A stretch of DNA of 64,000 nucleotides. Source: Anaeramoeba flamelloides (Eukaryota; Metamonada; Anaeramoebidae). The notes below the pieces were generated by a model, which saw only the letters and a list, made by a program, of their open reading frames with translations, ran no database searches and was not told where the DNA came from. Positions 11,727-22,767 of the stretch are shown here, piece by piece. The stretch's first letter is position 1. Each line of letters starts with the position of its first letter. Made by a program: the position numbers and the translations under genes. The stretch spans positions 558,001 through 622,000 of the forward strand of contig JANTQA010000029.1 in assembly GCA_027625915.1 (NCBI GenBank). Reading direction: 5' to 3'.

Positions 11727-12225
11727 TGTTTTTGTTTTTTTTGATTTTCTATAATTTGGGATCTTTTAGATTTGATTTTTTTTTGTTAGTTTTCAACAAA
11801 AGAAGAATCGTTTATATTATCTGATTTTTGGTGATCAACGGCTCCTTAGGAATGGAGAAAATTTATACAAAGTAACTATGCCTTAAAATAAAAAATGTTA
11901 AACTGAAATTTGAATCTAAAAAATTTTAACTTTCTTCTTCTTTTTTTTTCTTTTTCAAAGGAAGTAGTCATAGAAGTATGTTATACTTTGTGTTCTCTTA
12001 TTGAAAAAGGAAAGAGAAAGTCTTCAAAGAAATGTTTTCAAAGGAATATGACAAACACTAACTTAAAAAACAAATAAGAAAGAATTTCATTTTTTTCAAT
12101 TTATTTCAAACAATATCTTTTTCAAAAGGTAAAATTTAATTCTTGTTTTGACTCTTTGTAACTCGTTTTTAATTTGATCTTTTTTTTTTTATATTCGCTT
12201 TTGTTTTTTTTTTTTCAAACCAAAG
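11727..12225. other. 5' flank of the eL29 gene
   Basis: Upstream DNA of the ribosomal protein gene, with a T-rich tract (12181-12215) almost touching the start codon. No repeat family and no other gene seen. Promoter elements cannot be named from sequence alone. Confidence 0.4.
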
Positions 12226-12438
12226 ATGACCAAAAGAAGAAACCACTCAAACCACAACCAAAATAGAAAACACCATAGAAATGGGATCAAAAAACCAAAA
12301 AGACAAAAGCACAGAACCAAAAAAGGAATGTATCTTCCATATGCAAAGAATTTAAAATTTGTTCGAAAAGGTACGCTTAAAGCAAAAATGGAAAAGAAAA
12401 AAAACCAAGAAAAAGAAATGGAAGTCGTCAAAAAATAA
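12226..12438 (+). CDS. rpl29: Large-subunit ribosomal protein eL29 (L29e)
   Basis: A 70-residue, strongly basic protein. The N-terminal half carries the hallmark of eL29: MTKRRNHSNHNQNRKHHRNG followed by IKKPKRQKHRTKKG, matching the yeast and animal N terminus pattern NHT-HNQ-RK-HRNGIKKP almost residue for residue. It is a structural component of the 60S ribosome in the cytoplasm. Yeast eL29 is 59 residues and animal forms have long Ala/Lys tails, so 70 residues is within family range. The tail here is Lys/Glu-rich. The ATG at 12226 follows a T-rich tract and CAAAG. Single exon, stop TAA at 12436. Its codons and G+C are visibly richer than the flanking DNA, as expected for a highly expressed gene in such a genome. 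Confidence 0.96.
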   Translation: MTKRRNHSNHNQNRKHHRNGIKKPKRQKHRTKKGMYLPYAKNLKFVRKGTLKAKMEKKKNQEKEMEVVKK

Positions 12439-13833
12439 ATCTTTTTTTTTTTTCTTGCATTGAATTGATGGTTCCTCGATATTCCAATTTTTATTTAAAA
12501 TAAGAAAAAAAAGAAATAATAATTTTATACACGTGAATACAAAGAACTTAATAAAGATAAATACCAACACAACTGAAGAATAACAATAATTTTTTTTTGA
12601 TATGCTTTCTTTTTGATTTACTCTTTTTTTTTTTAATTGTTTTTTTTTTTTTTGTTGAAAAACCGCCGTAAAATTTTACAACGAACAAAACTTTTGTCTT
12701 TTAAAACCAAACAAAAACAACTTTCAAAGACATAACAAAACCCTTCATTTTTTCAAACTTGGAAAAAAACAGTTTGATCTCTTTGGATCTTCCTTAAAAA
12801 TATTCAAAAACCAGTCATTTTATACCAATTTGTGATCAAGCACAATTAAATTTTGAAAAAAGTGTTACACTTAACATTTTTTAACTCCTTTCTCAAAAAC
12901 AAACCAGAAAACAATTTATTTTTGGAATGGCTTGTAATACTGATAAATTCAAATAAATATCTGAAAATTTTTAATTCATTTTCCATTTTACAAATTTGTT
13001 TATACAAACTTTGAATTAACCCATTATAAATGTTTAAATCAGTAGAAACTTTGTAAAATTGACTTGACTTTCAAAAGATTCTTTCTCTTGAGTTGCTTTA
13101 CTTTTTTATATTTTCCAGTACAAGTTTCCAAATAGATATCAAAATCCCAGAACAGAAACAACGCGACAGTAAAAATCCAGTCCAAGTAACGACTTGATAG
13201 ATTGTATTGATAATCAGATTCCATTCACTTTATTTCGATTTAAAATTGCATCACTTGGTTTCAAATTGCATTATTGGCATCCATTCGCTTCAGTTTAGTT
13301 AAATTAAGACCACTTTTTTTAATATCTAATCAGAAAAAGTTCAGTTTGTATCAGATCTAATAATGAACATTTTCATCAGTTCTTTTTAATGATTTTTTAT
13401 TCCCTTTTACCACCTCCCAAAACTTTAATATCATGAATAGGAGGAACCCAAATAACTTAAAAAAAGGAAATTTGGAAAAAGTTAAAAGTCTAAAAAATAA
13501 AAAGCTTGTGATTCTATCAAAGTTGAACCAACAAAACAAAAAGTGATTCGAATAAATAAAAAAAAAAAAAAAAACATTGATTTAAAACTTTGTTATATTT
13601 TTCGAATCAAATTTTATTATTCTTTTTTTAAAAATTTAAATTATATCTGGATTTTGAATTAATTTAAAATATAGAGTTTTAGAATTATTAAAAAAAGCTA
13701 TGATTTTTGAAATATTTTGTTATTGGTTACATTATATATATATCATAATATAATTCTTTAATATACTGATTGGTTAGTAATTATTCTTATTATTATTTTT
13801 TCTTTTGTTAACCTTTTTCAAGATATTGTATCT
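12439..13833. other. Intergenic, no gene seen
   Basis: 3' flanks of two convergent genes (eL29 on + and the ankyrin gene on -). Short open frames on both strands (13039-13224, 13357-13539) lack motifs. Poly-A/T runs are frequent and no repeat family was recognised. Confidence 0.45.
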
Positions 13834-16800
13834 TTAAATTTCTTGTTTTTCATTTTGAATTATTTCTTCCTGGGTTGATTCATCCAATTCAACGATTGAT
13901 GAATTTTGTTGCTCAAGAAGAAGATTGATTTTAATTTTTAAAAACTTATTATGCTTCTTGGTTTTGAAATATTCAGATGTGTATTCGTTATTTTTTTTCT
14001 TCACTCTTTTTCTAATTTCTTCAGTTTCCTTTTCGACTTGCATTTTCTCTTTTTCTGCTTTCTCCTTTTCCATTTTGATTTTTTCAAGTTTTTTTTCAAG
14101 TTTTGAATATTCTTTTAAAAATTTGGATTTTTCAACTGAAAAATTGTTCCCAACCTCTAATTCCAAAAAATCGGCAATTTTTTTTTCAATTAACAAATTT
14201 TCCTCTTCGTGTGCTAACCTAAGTGGTGTTTTGCCCTATTTGTATTTTTATTTTTGTTTGTATTTGTGTCGGTATGTGTGTGTGTGTAAATTTTATTAAA
14301 ATCAAATTAATCAAAAAATAATAACAAAAAAATGTCATTATCAAGTAAATTTTGAAATTAAAAGTATGCGAGATGGTACTTACATTCTAAAAAAAAATAT
14401 TGTCCAATATGCACATAGATACAGAATTAATTTATTAAAATATAATAAAAAGGGAAAAAATAAAAAATAATATAAAATTAATTACAAAATGAAAATGTTT
14501 AATAAAGAAACAAAAAAAAAAAAAACTTACGGACTAATAAATGAATTATAAATAAATAATTTTTAAATATTTTATATTCATATTTTAAAAAGATCAACAT
14601 TTATTAATAGAGGATTAATTAGTATTATGAAAAAAAAATGAAAAAAAAAAAAAAGTTAAAAGCAAATAATAAAGAAAGGGTGTTTAGTGAAAAAGAATGG
14701 TTTCAATAATTTAATTTATTTGTGAGTATTAAAAAAAAAAAAAAAAATTCACATTAAATATAAATAAAAACAAGAAATATAAGAACAAGATCCGATCAAA
14801 TGAGAGAAAAAATAAATATAAATAACAATATTTTAAAAATGTTTTCACACAAACAATTATATAATTCCAGATGAATTGCATTTAACTACTGTTTATTTTT
14901 TTGTGAAAAAAATCTATTAATATTTGTTAAAAACTCAATTCTTGAATATTGTGCTTTATAATTACTTTTATTATTTTTCATTTTGAAATAAATTTTCATT
15001 GTCTAACACCAAAGTGCCTTTCTTGCTAAAAAATAAAAGACTTCATTTCAAAAATTGTGACTTAACTGAAATGATAAATTGAAAAAAAAAATAAAAATCT
15101 TTATTATCCAAGAATAACTAATTATTAAATCTTTTTAATAATTTACTTTTTAATTATGAAAAACAGATAAAAGCCTGATATATTGAAAATTAAAAAAAAT
15201 AAAAACCAAAAAAATAAAAGAATGTAAATCACCATTTTTGAAGAGAGCATTACTGATTTTTTTATTACTGAACTTTTAATGAAAAAGAGTTGAACAACAA
15301 GATTTTTTTGTAAAAAATATTTCAATTTGGAAATAGATGAAGATATCGATCATTTTTTATGGTACTTGCCATCTCTATGAAGAAAATCGAATAATTTGGA
15401 TTAAAGAATTAATTCAAATTAATAAAGATAATAAAAATAAACATCTTTGATATTATTCAAAATAAAGGCTCGTTATTTATCTTGTCATTGGTAAGTAATA
15501 AAGAAAATTATGTTTCTTTATTGAAATTTCTAAACAAAAATTTAGAAATTATGCAAGTTTCGTGAAGTGCCATCAAGTGCGGAGGTTTTTTTTAATTTGA
15601 GAAATAAAAAAAACCTAATGTCGCTTTTCCAAAATTCGAAAGAATAGAGAAAAATCAAGGAAATTACTCAATTCTTTTAAATTCTGAAAAAGTTAACGGT
15701 GGTTTTCTTGTTAATCTTAATTTTCTAATCAAAACAAAAATTAAAAAAAAAAATATAACGGGGTTTTCTTGATATTTTCTGTTTTATCTGTTGAAGTGTT
15801 CTAGGTTTTTTTTACTTTTTGAAATAAACAGAAAATTTTAATAAATTTTCGGTTTATTTCAAAAAGTTAAAAAAAACTAACGAAAATCTAATGATTTTAC
15901 CGATAAACAAGAAAACTCAAGAAAACTCAAGAAAACCCAACAGCTGTTTTTTTTAATTTTTGGAATAAACCTAAAACCTAATTGATTTTCGGAATAAACT
16001 GAAAACTCAAGAAAAACTCACAAATGTTTTTTTTAATTCAAAAAAATAGAGAAAAATCAAGGAAATTACTCAATTCTTTTAAATTCTGAAAAAGTTAACG
16101 GTGCTTTTTTTGTTAATCTTAATTTTCTAATCAAAACAAAAATTAAAAAAAAATATAACGGATGCTTTCTTGAATTTTCTGTTTTATATGTTGAAGTGTT
16201 CTAGGTTTTTTTTACTTTTTGAAATAAACAGAAAATTTTAATAAATTTTCGGTTTATTTCAAAAAGTTAAAAAAACCTAACGAAAAATATATTGATTTTG
16301 ATAAACAAGAAAACTCAAGAAAACCCAACAGCTGTTTTTTTTAATTTTTGGAATAAACCGAAAACCTAATTGATTTTAGGAATAAACAGAAAACTCAAGA
16401 AAAACTAACAAAAGGTGACACGTTTTTTTTAAATTTGAGAAATAAACAGAAATTTAAATAAATTTTCGGTTTATTTATTAAATTAAAAAAAACCTAAAGG
16501 CTGTAAGAGGAAATTAATTTCCTCCCTTCAAAATAAAAAAAAAAAAACAAGAAGATTTTTTACTGATGATCACAATCAAAACTTTTTATTTTTGAAATTT
16601 TTTTAATAATTACTATTCCGAATCTAAAAATAGAAATCTAAAATAAAAAGTATTTGAGTATTTTATAAATTAAAATTTAGAACATTATCAAAAAAGCTAA
16701 AATATTTACTGTTTTGATAATTTCAAGATATATTCAATAATTATTATCAAAAAAGTGAAAGATTGATTACTTAAATTTCCTTTCTTTGGAAGTTAATTGA

Positions 16801-18320
16801 AACATCAATAAATTTACATCCAATATGTGAAAATCATTTCTCAAAATAATCTATTTGATAAATTATTTAAGATTTTGAAAAAATATGAATCCTTCGTAAC
16901 ATAATCTAAATTTCGAGACAAATTTTTGAAATTTATTTTTCAACTTGCAAGTCTTTAGATTGATGTCTCAACCTCTAAATTTGTCATGGAAATGCAGATT
17001 TTTTCTAAAATTCTTGAATTTTTTACACATACAAGGATCATTTTTAATTGATGTAGATCAACAAATATTAGTACTGTTTTGCAAATAGATTTTTTACAGA
17101 CATTTGAACCATATGAACTCATATGATTTACATATAATAACAACATACTTTAATTCTAGACTTCTCTTTGGTAGACGCTAATCCCTTAAATGGAATAAAA
17201 AAACCAAAAAGAAGATAATTGAAATCAAAAAAAAAAAAAAAAAAAAAATAAAAAAAAAATTGGAAAATTTCAAAAGAAAAAGAATAAGCAAAAGACTTAC
17301 ATTTTCAAGTTTTACATTTACACCTTTTTCTAATAAAAAGTCTACAACTTCTTCTTCAATTTCATCGTTAAAACATAATAAATGCAAAGGTGTTTGGTTG
17401 TGGTGATTAAAAGTATTGATACCAGCTGATTTTTCGTATAAGTACTCAACAAGTTTGGGTTGAGGGTTATGTTTTAAGGCCATGTGTAAACAATTCCAAT
17501 TTTCTAAAGCTCTGGAATTAACATTCAAGCCATTTTCGATCACATATTTGATTGTTTCAAAATCCTTGCAATTTTGAATTAGAATATGCAATGGTGTGAG
17601 CCCTTGATTTGATTTGATGTTTGTGTTGACACCCGCGACAAGAAATAATTTGATGAATTCAATGTTGGGATTGTATTGGCAAATTAAATGCAAGGGAGTG
17701 ATGTTATTGATGTCCGTGATTTCCAAATTTGCTTTTTTTTCAATTAAAAGCTTAATAATTTCAAGGTTTGGCGAATAGCGACAACAGGTGTGAAGCGCAG
17801 TATAGTGTTGGTTGTTTTTGATGTTTGGGTTTGCGTTTCTTTCCAATAAGAGTTTAACTACTTGGACGTCTGGGTTATTTCGGCAGACTATATTCAAAGG
17901 GGTGTTGTCTTGCTTATCGCGGTCGTTGACCTTGGCTCCTTTTTTTAAAAGCACATTGATCGCATCCAGATTTGGGTGGAATTTGCAAATCAAATGGAGC
18001 GCGGTGCTTCTTTGCTTCGTTTTGGTGTTCGCTTGCACTTTCTTTTGAAGCACCTGCTGGATTAGCTTGCTCGATCCGGAAAATTTACACAGCAAATGAA
18101 GCGAGTTCATCCCGTTCTTCGTTTTGACACTTGGGTTTGCTCCCTTGTTTAATAAGTATTGAAGAATGTTTTGCTTTTGGTTAAATTGACACACAATGTG
18201 CAAAGGCGACATTCCGTTTGCTTTCGAATTCATAAGCTGTGGCTTGATTTTTTGTTTAATTTGTCCTAAATTCCCTGTTTTTAAGATTTTGACAAGCTGT
18301 GGTGTTAATTTTTTAGACAT
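13834..18320 (-). CDS. Ankyrin-repeat protein with C-terminal coiled coil (two exons)
   Basis: Exon 1 runs from ATG at 18320 down to 17301 (340 codons) and ends at a GTAAGT donor. Exon 2 runs from 14235 down to the stop at 13834, after a TAG acceptor. Both borders are phase 0, and the splice makes a coherent tenth ankyrin repeat: ...EKGVNVKLEN joined to GKTPLRLAHEEENLL. The product is 473 residues. Ten repeats of about 35 residues start near residue 36, each with a (T/S)PLHL-C type core (PLHIVC, SLHLLC, ALHLIC, PLNIVC, ALHTCC, PLHLIC, PLHILI, CLHMAL, PLHLLC, PLRLAH). Residues from about 365 on are a Lys/Glu-rich heptad region, a likely coiled coil. No catalytic domain or membrane segment is seen, so it is presumably a protein-binding scaffold; the partner is unknown. 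The intron (14236-17300) is 3,065 bases and repeat-filled. Confidence 0.9.
15580..16500. repeat. Palindromic-module array with an internal ~400-bp tandem duplication
   Basis: Three kinds of short imperfect palindrome alternate: (i) AATTCGAAAGAATAGAG...CTCAATTCTTTTAAATTCTG, (ii) GAAATAAACAGAAAATTTTA / TAAATTTTCGGTTTATTTC, and (iii) blocks with CTTGA(G)TTTTCTGTTT and its inverse AAACAGAAAACTCAAG. Spacers read AGGTTTTTTTT or its complement AAAAAAAACCTAA. The block from about 15647 recurs from about 16049 (offset near 402 bases) with few differences, so the array has grown by tandem duplication. It lies entirely within the ankyrin-gene intron. Confidence 0.8.
16937..17200 (+). repeat. Dispersed repeat A, copy 1
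   Basis: Aligns in the same orientation with 23148-23405. Landmarks in order: CAACTTGCAAGTCTTTAGAT / CAACTTAAAAGTCTCTGAAT, a TTTTTAATTGAT-TAGATCAAC block, GTACT-TTTT, and near the end CTAGACTTCTCTTTGGTAGA / TTAGACTTCTTCTTGGTAAA followed by CTAATCC-TTTAATG. A 63-codon open frame lies across this copy on the minus strand, but the partner copy does not keep it open, so I do not call it a gene. Confidence 0.65.
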
Positions 18321-18841
18321 TTTTGTTTATGAGTCTTGATCTTGTTTTTGGTTTTTTTTGAAATCAAAAAAGTAAAAGATGCCGAAAATTTGACTGTTAA
18401 AATCGGTAAAAGCAAAAAAATAAAAATGATTTTTTTTTATTTTCGAGAATTTTTGTCGATTAAAAACATTAGTTTGTTTATTTGATTCAGTTCTTTTAAT
18501 AGTGAACAAAGGTTATCTTATTTCTTGATGAATTAGTTGGTAACTTTGAGAATTGGATTCTGTTGTTCTTTGATTTACAAAGAGAAATTATTCTCTTAAG
18601 GGAGTCAAGATATTGTTCCAATTTTGAGCTCAACTGTTTATTTATGTAAAACTGTATTCTTTTTACAATCACTTTAACTTAATAAATTAAACGAATATTC
18701 TAACAAATAGGAAAGTGGCAGAGTTACTTTGTATAATATCTTTATATACCAAATAAAACAATTGAAATCATAAAAATTAATAATTGAATCTGGAATAAAG
18801 AAAAAAAAACATTTATTTGATCCATCTTTTCTGTAGTATTT
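18321..18841. other. 5' flank of the ankyrin gene
   Basis: Upstream DNA of the minus-strand ankyrin gene. A small minus-strand open frame (18327-18509) is Lys/Asn/Phe-rich and is not supported. No regulatory motif can be named. Confidence 0.4.
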
Positions 18842-19715
18842 AATACAATTACTTCTTCTTAATTTGGTTTTCTTTTTTATTCTTCATTGGAAATACTTTT
18901 GTTTGTTAAATTTTTGTATAACAAATTATTTTTTATTTCAAAATAACTTGTAAAAATAAATTTTTTTCAAATTTAACTAATTTTAGTTTTGGTTACAGAA
19001 AATCGCATACCTTTTTAAATATGTCTTCAGAAATAATGATATATTAGAATAATTTGTTTGGTTGTTAAAATTATTTATTTATCAATAAAATGAAAACTCA
19101 AAATAATTCTATATAATACTTGAAATTTAGTTTGATTTTTTTCTTTTTATTTTGGGAGGGAACTTTTTGTAAAAGTTTTTGAATATAAATAATTTCACCC
19201 TTTTTTAGTTTAATCATTGAAATGGATATTCTTATTTTTGTTTTTGCTTTGATTAAAATATTTGAAAAAAGAACTTCAAAAAAAGATTTACAAAAAATGG
19301 TTTTTATTAGATAATAATAAATTTTAATTACTTGAGAATTTAAAGTTAATAATTTTATTATTTTCTTGTTAAATTAAGAAGATAAAAAATATATATACTA
19401 AAATATCCTTTTGTTGGATTTTTGTTTTTCACATTTTTCAAAAGTTTATTTTCGAGGTGATCGTTCTTGTATGATCTTAGAAAAGTAAAGATTTGTTTAA
19501 AATATAGACCTTCTTTAGGTTATTTTTTACTTTGGTTCTATATTTAATTTTACTCATTCCCATAAACACATTTCTAGATCCAAAATTAAATTTAATAAAA
19601 CTCAAAATTTTAATCAAAAAAAAATTGAAAAAATTAAAAAATTAATGATTAAACTATTATTTACTTTGGTTCTTTTAACAAAAAAAAATAATAATAAATG
19701 ATATTTTGGTTTAAA
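18842..19715 (+). repeat. Dispersed repeat C, copy 1 (partner 33960-34815)
   Basis: About 870 bases that align collinearly with 33960-34815. Shared landmarks: ACAATTACTTCTTCTTAA-TTTG / ACAATCACTTATTCTTAACTTTG; TTTTGTATAACAAATTA-TTTTTAT / TTTTGATAAACAAATTACTTTTTAT; TGGGAGGGAA / TGGGGTTGAA; AATTTTACTCATTC / AATTTCACTCATTC; ACAC-TTTCTAGATCCAAAA; and a closing TTTACT-T--TTCTTTTAACA / TTTACTTTTCAAGAATAG. Neither copy holds an open frame. Substitutions are plentiful, so the duplication is old. Class unknown. Confidence 0.65.
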
Positions 19716-19988
19716 TGTTTCCTATATCCTTGGCACATAAACAATTGTTTTCTCCGCAATTTTTTTACAGTTTATTTGTAAAAAAATTATCAAATAATAA
19801 AGATTTCCTGAATAAAAATGATTTTTATTCATCTATTTTACTAACACGAAAAATTATTAACTTTTATTTAAAGTTAATTTTTACTGTTTGACGATAAAAA
19901 ATTTTTTTTAATATAAAAAAAATCAAAAAAAAAAAATGGTATATTGGGTATTTTATATAAAATCAATAAATTGGAATATATATATATG

Positions 19989-20172
19989 TATAAACTTAGT
20001 TTCGCTTTCCAAATACTATCTTTCAACGAAATTTTGTGACCAAAAAAATCTCAAATTAGGTAAATTTTTTGAGAATTTTTTTATACGCAATTTATTTTAC
20101 AAAGATTCTATTTTTATGCTTTAATTTAAGATTTTGTTCAAATTTTCTACCTTAAAGCGATACTAACTATAT
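19989..20172. mobile_element. Tc1/mariner-like MITE, TA-flanked, diverged copy
   Basis: Same family as 3656-3857: CTTTCAACGAAATTT and AAATCTCAAATTA on the left arm, with the inverse order (TTTAATTTAAGATTTT, CTACCTTAAAG, ACTAACTATA) on the right. The outer ends have decayed (TATAAACTTAGTT versus AACTATA). About 185 bases, no coding capacity. Confidence 0.6.
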
Positions 20173-20511
20173 TATAAAGTTGTATTCTACTAATTATTAT
20201 AACTTTTTTATCTCTTTAAATAACATATTTTATAATTAATAAGACATTTTTTTTTTTTTTTTTTTGAGTTTTCTTTGTTTTTTTACTCAATTGAAGGAAT
20301 ATTTTAAAAATTACAAACGTAATACTTGAAACACATATTGATTATAAACTAGATTTCAATGATTTTGATTCACTTTGTAATGTTAATTGAAATTGTTTGA
20401 GGGGCTATTACACTATTCTTATCAAAAAAAATATTCTAAAATTTTTGGATCAAAATCATTTTTTCTCCTTTCTTTAATGTTACTTTTTTCTTTTCTTTTT
20501 CAAATTATTCT

Positions 20512-20626
20512 ATTACTTTTGTTTATCCTTTTCTTTTTCTTTTTATTTTTCTTTTTCTTTTTCTTTTTCTTTTTCTTTTTTTTTTTCTTTTTCTTTTTCT
20601 TTTTATTTTTTTTTCTTTCTTTTTGA
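20512..20626. repeat. (TTTTTC)n hexanucleotide tract
   Basis: Mostly perfect CTTTTT units with occasional TTTTTA or longer T interruptions. It produces a spurious Phe-rich frame. Confidence 0.9.
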
Positions 20627-21424
20627 TACTTTATGTTTTTCAAAGATCATTTGGAAAAAAAAGTTCTTCGAAAAGACAAATAATCACTAAGAAAATTTCG
20701 ACTATGTAATATCTTTTAAAATTGATTTAATTATTAGCCACAAATCTTTTTTTATATTTTTTTTAAGTGAAAGTTCAGTAATAAAAAATTGGTAATACTC
20801 ATTTCATTAATGTGACTCTTTTTTTTCTTTAGTTTCACATTTTATTTAAAAAAAAAAAAATCAGTTTTTATTTATTTAGAATGATTTAAAAGTTAATTAC
20901 AAATTAGATTTAATTATTTTTTATTCTTGAATACTCAACTATAATTTTTTTTTTCAATTTATAATTTCAGGTGAATCAAAATTGTTTAATTGGTTAGTAA
21001 TTACTTAAATGTATATGTCATTTGAAAAAATATAATCTTAGTAAAAAATGGGATTAATGTGCCAAAAATTATGTAAAAATAAATCACTTATCAGACACCG
21101 TGTTAGATATATCTTTATTACATGCAAATAAAAAACAAATTCAAAATTTTATCTAAATATCTTGATAAAAAAATTTAACTCTTAGAAAAACTATACAGAA
21201 TCTACTTAATATATTAATCAAAATTGTAATATTTATTTGAATTGTCGATATATTTCATCAAAGCTCTAATTTTTAGAAAAAAATAAGATAAATAAGTAAA
21301 ACAATAAATAAGGCAAAATAGTTACAAGATTCAAATCAAAAAAAAAAAAAAAAAAGATAAATTTTGGTATCTAGTAATCATATATGGGAGATTGTGCTGT
21401 AGACTATCTATCGTTTCCATAATT

Positions 21425-21485
21425 CAAAATATAAGGGGAAAATCAATGAATTTACTCAATTCTTTTAAATTCTGAAAATTATCAC
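21425..21485. repeat. Solo palindromic module (type i)
   Basis: AATTCAAAATATAAG...AATTTACTCAATTCTTTTAAATTCTGAAAA matches the type-i module of the arrays at 15580-16500 and 58585-59085. Here it is alone, without the spacer or the other module types. Confidence 0.55.
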
Positions 21486-21611
21486 GAGAGTAAATAAGTT
21501 TTTATTTTTGTCATGTGAATGATAAATTTATATTTATTGATCTTTTAATAATTTTCGTAAATCTCTTTTTTATTTAATAAGAAAAAATTTCTTGCATTAA
21601 TCCTTTTCTCT

Positions 21612-21615
<4 letters not shown>

Positions 21616-21652
<37 letters not shown>
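21616..21652. repeat. (AT)n microsatellite
   Basis: Uninterrupted AT dinucleotides in an otherwise featureless stretch. Confidence 0.9.
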
Positions 21653-22375
21653 ATTAAAAAATAATCAATTGGGGTGTATTACTAAGTATATAGTTCATAA
21701 TTCAAGAGGGTTTATAAAAATAAAACTTGAATAGATAAGTTATAAAAGTTGGTTTAGTGTGTATAATTGAAAGCTATTTTAAAAATATTTATATATAAAC
21801 TCCATTTTACTAAAGTTCCCTACCAAAAATGAAAAACCACTTTTTTTAAGAATTAACCAAGCTTAGATTGTTTAGAAATCCGAGAAATAATGAACTTCGT
21901 ATTAGAGTCGATAATCATAAAAGAAAAACCTGAAAAAACGATAAATTTCAAAAAAAAAAAATGTTAAAAAAATTTTAGGGCATTTTTTATTGGATTGTCT
22001 CAGCAAAATTTTCAATTTTTGTAGGAAATTAAAATTATTGAGAATCATTTTTTATTTGTATATGTATGAATTTTAACCTAACATGCAAAGCCGAACTTTT
22101 CTTAATGTTAATTTGGAGTTTCAAACATTCTTTTTTTTTTCAAATTTAAAGAAAATCAAAAACATAAAAAAAAAAAAAATTTACAAAATGAAAAAAAATG
22201 ATTTTGATCTAAAAATACAAAAAAAAACAAATTTTGCAAAATGAGAAAAAATGATATTGATCTAAAAATGGAAAAAATATTTTGAGAAGAATAATGAATT
22301 AAACTCATAGAATGTATTCTATAACTTCCATAAAACTAGGCAACTTTGACTGAAAAAGAGTTTATATATATATAC

Positions 22376-22408
22376 GTATGTATGTATGTATGTATGTATG
22401 TATGTATA
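22376..22408. repeat. (GTAT)n microsatellite
   Basis: About eight GTAT units flanked by short AT runs. Confidence 0.9.
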
Positions 22409-22729
22409 TATTTTAAATTAATTAATGATTTATCAATACAAAGAATATTCTAATAATTCTTATTTATTTTTCATTATTACAAGAAAAAAGAAAAAAGTTA
22501 AATTTTCAACTAAAGGTTAATCTAGAATAAAAACCAAAAAAAGAACTACTAAAAGTAAAAAAGATGAAAAAATAAAAATAAAGTAATTTTAAAATATAAT
22601 TTAAGATTTTAAAATCAACTCTTTTTCAGTTATTTAATCCAGTATTCCTTTTAAAATAAATTTCCAAATTGAAAATCAAGATCATTTTATCCATCTTGTT
22701 AGTCAATTATTTTTTTTTGATTAGATATT

Positions 22730-22730
<1 letters not shown>

Positions 22731-22765
<35 letters not shown>
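22731..22765. repeat. 35-base poly-T run
   Basis: An unbroken run of T. No target duplication or body of a retroposed element was recognised next to it. Confidence 0.9.

Positions 22766-22767
<2 letters not shown>

Larger units (their letters stand above)
14236..17300 (-). other. 3.07-kb phase-0 intron of the ankyrin gene
   Basis: Bordered by GTAAGT (reading down from 17300) and ...ACAAATAG (ending at 14236). It contains A/T-rich DNA at 14237-15579, a palindromic-module array at 15580-16500, and a copy of dispersed repeat A at 16937-17200 just inside the donor. I found no extra exon, and phase and the ankyrin repeat register both fit direct joining of the two exons. Confidence 0.8.

Noticed and set aside
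15580-16500. CRISPR-like array
   Set aside because: Units are palindromes of unequal type and spacing with repeated, not unique, spacers, in a eukaryotic intron.
16955-17146. 63-codon minus-strand frame inside the ankyrin intron as an extra exon
   Set aside because: It overlies dispersed repeat A, the other copy of the repeat does not keep it open, and the flanking exons already join in phase and in ankyrin register.
20387-20626. 79-codon Phe/Leu-rich frame that could pass as a membrane peptide
   Set aside because: It is the translation of a (TTTTTC)n microsatellite.
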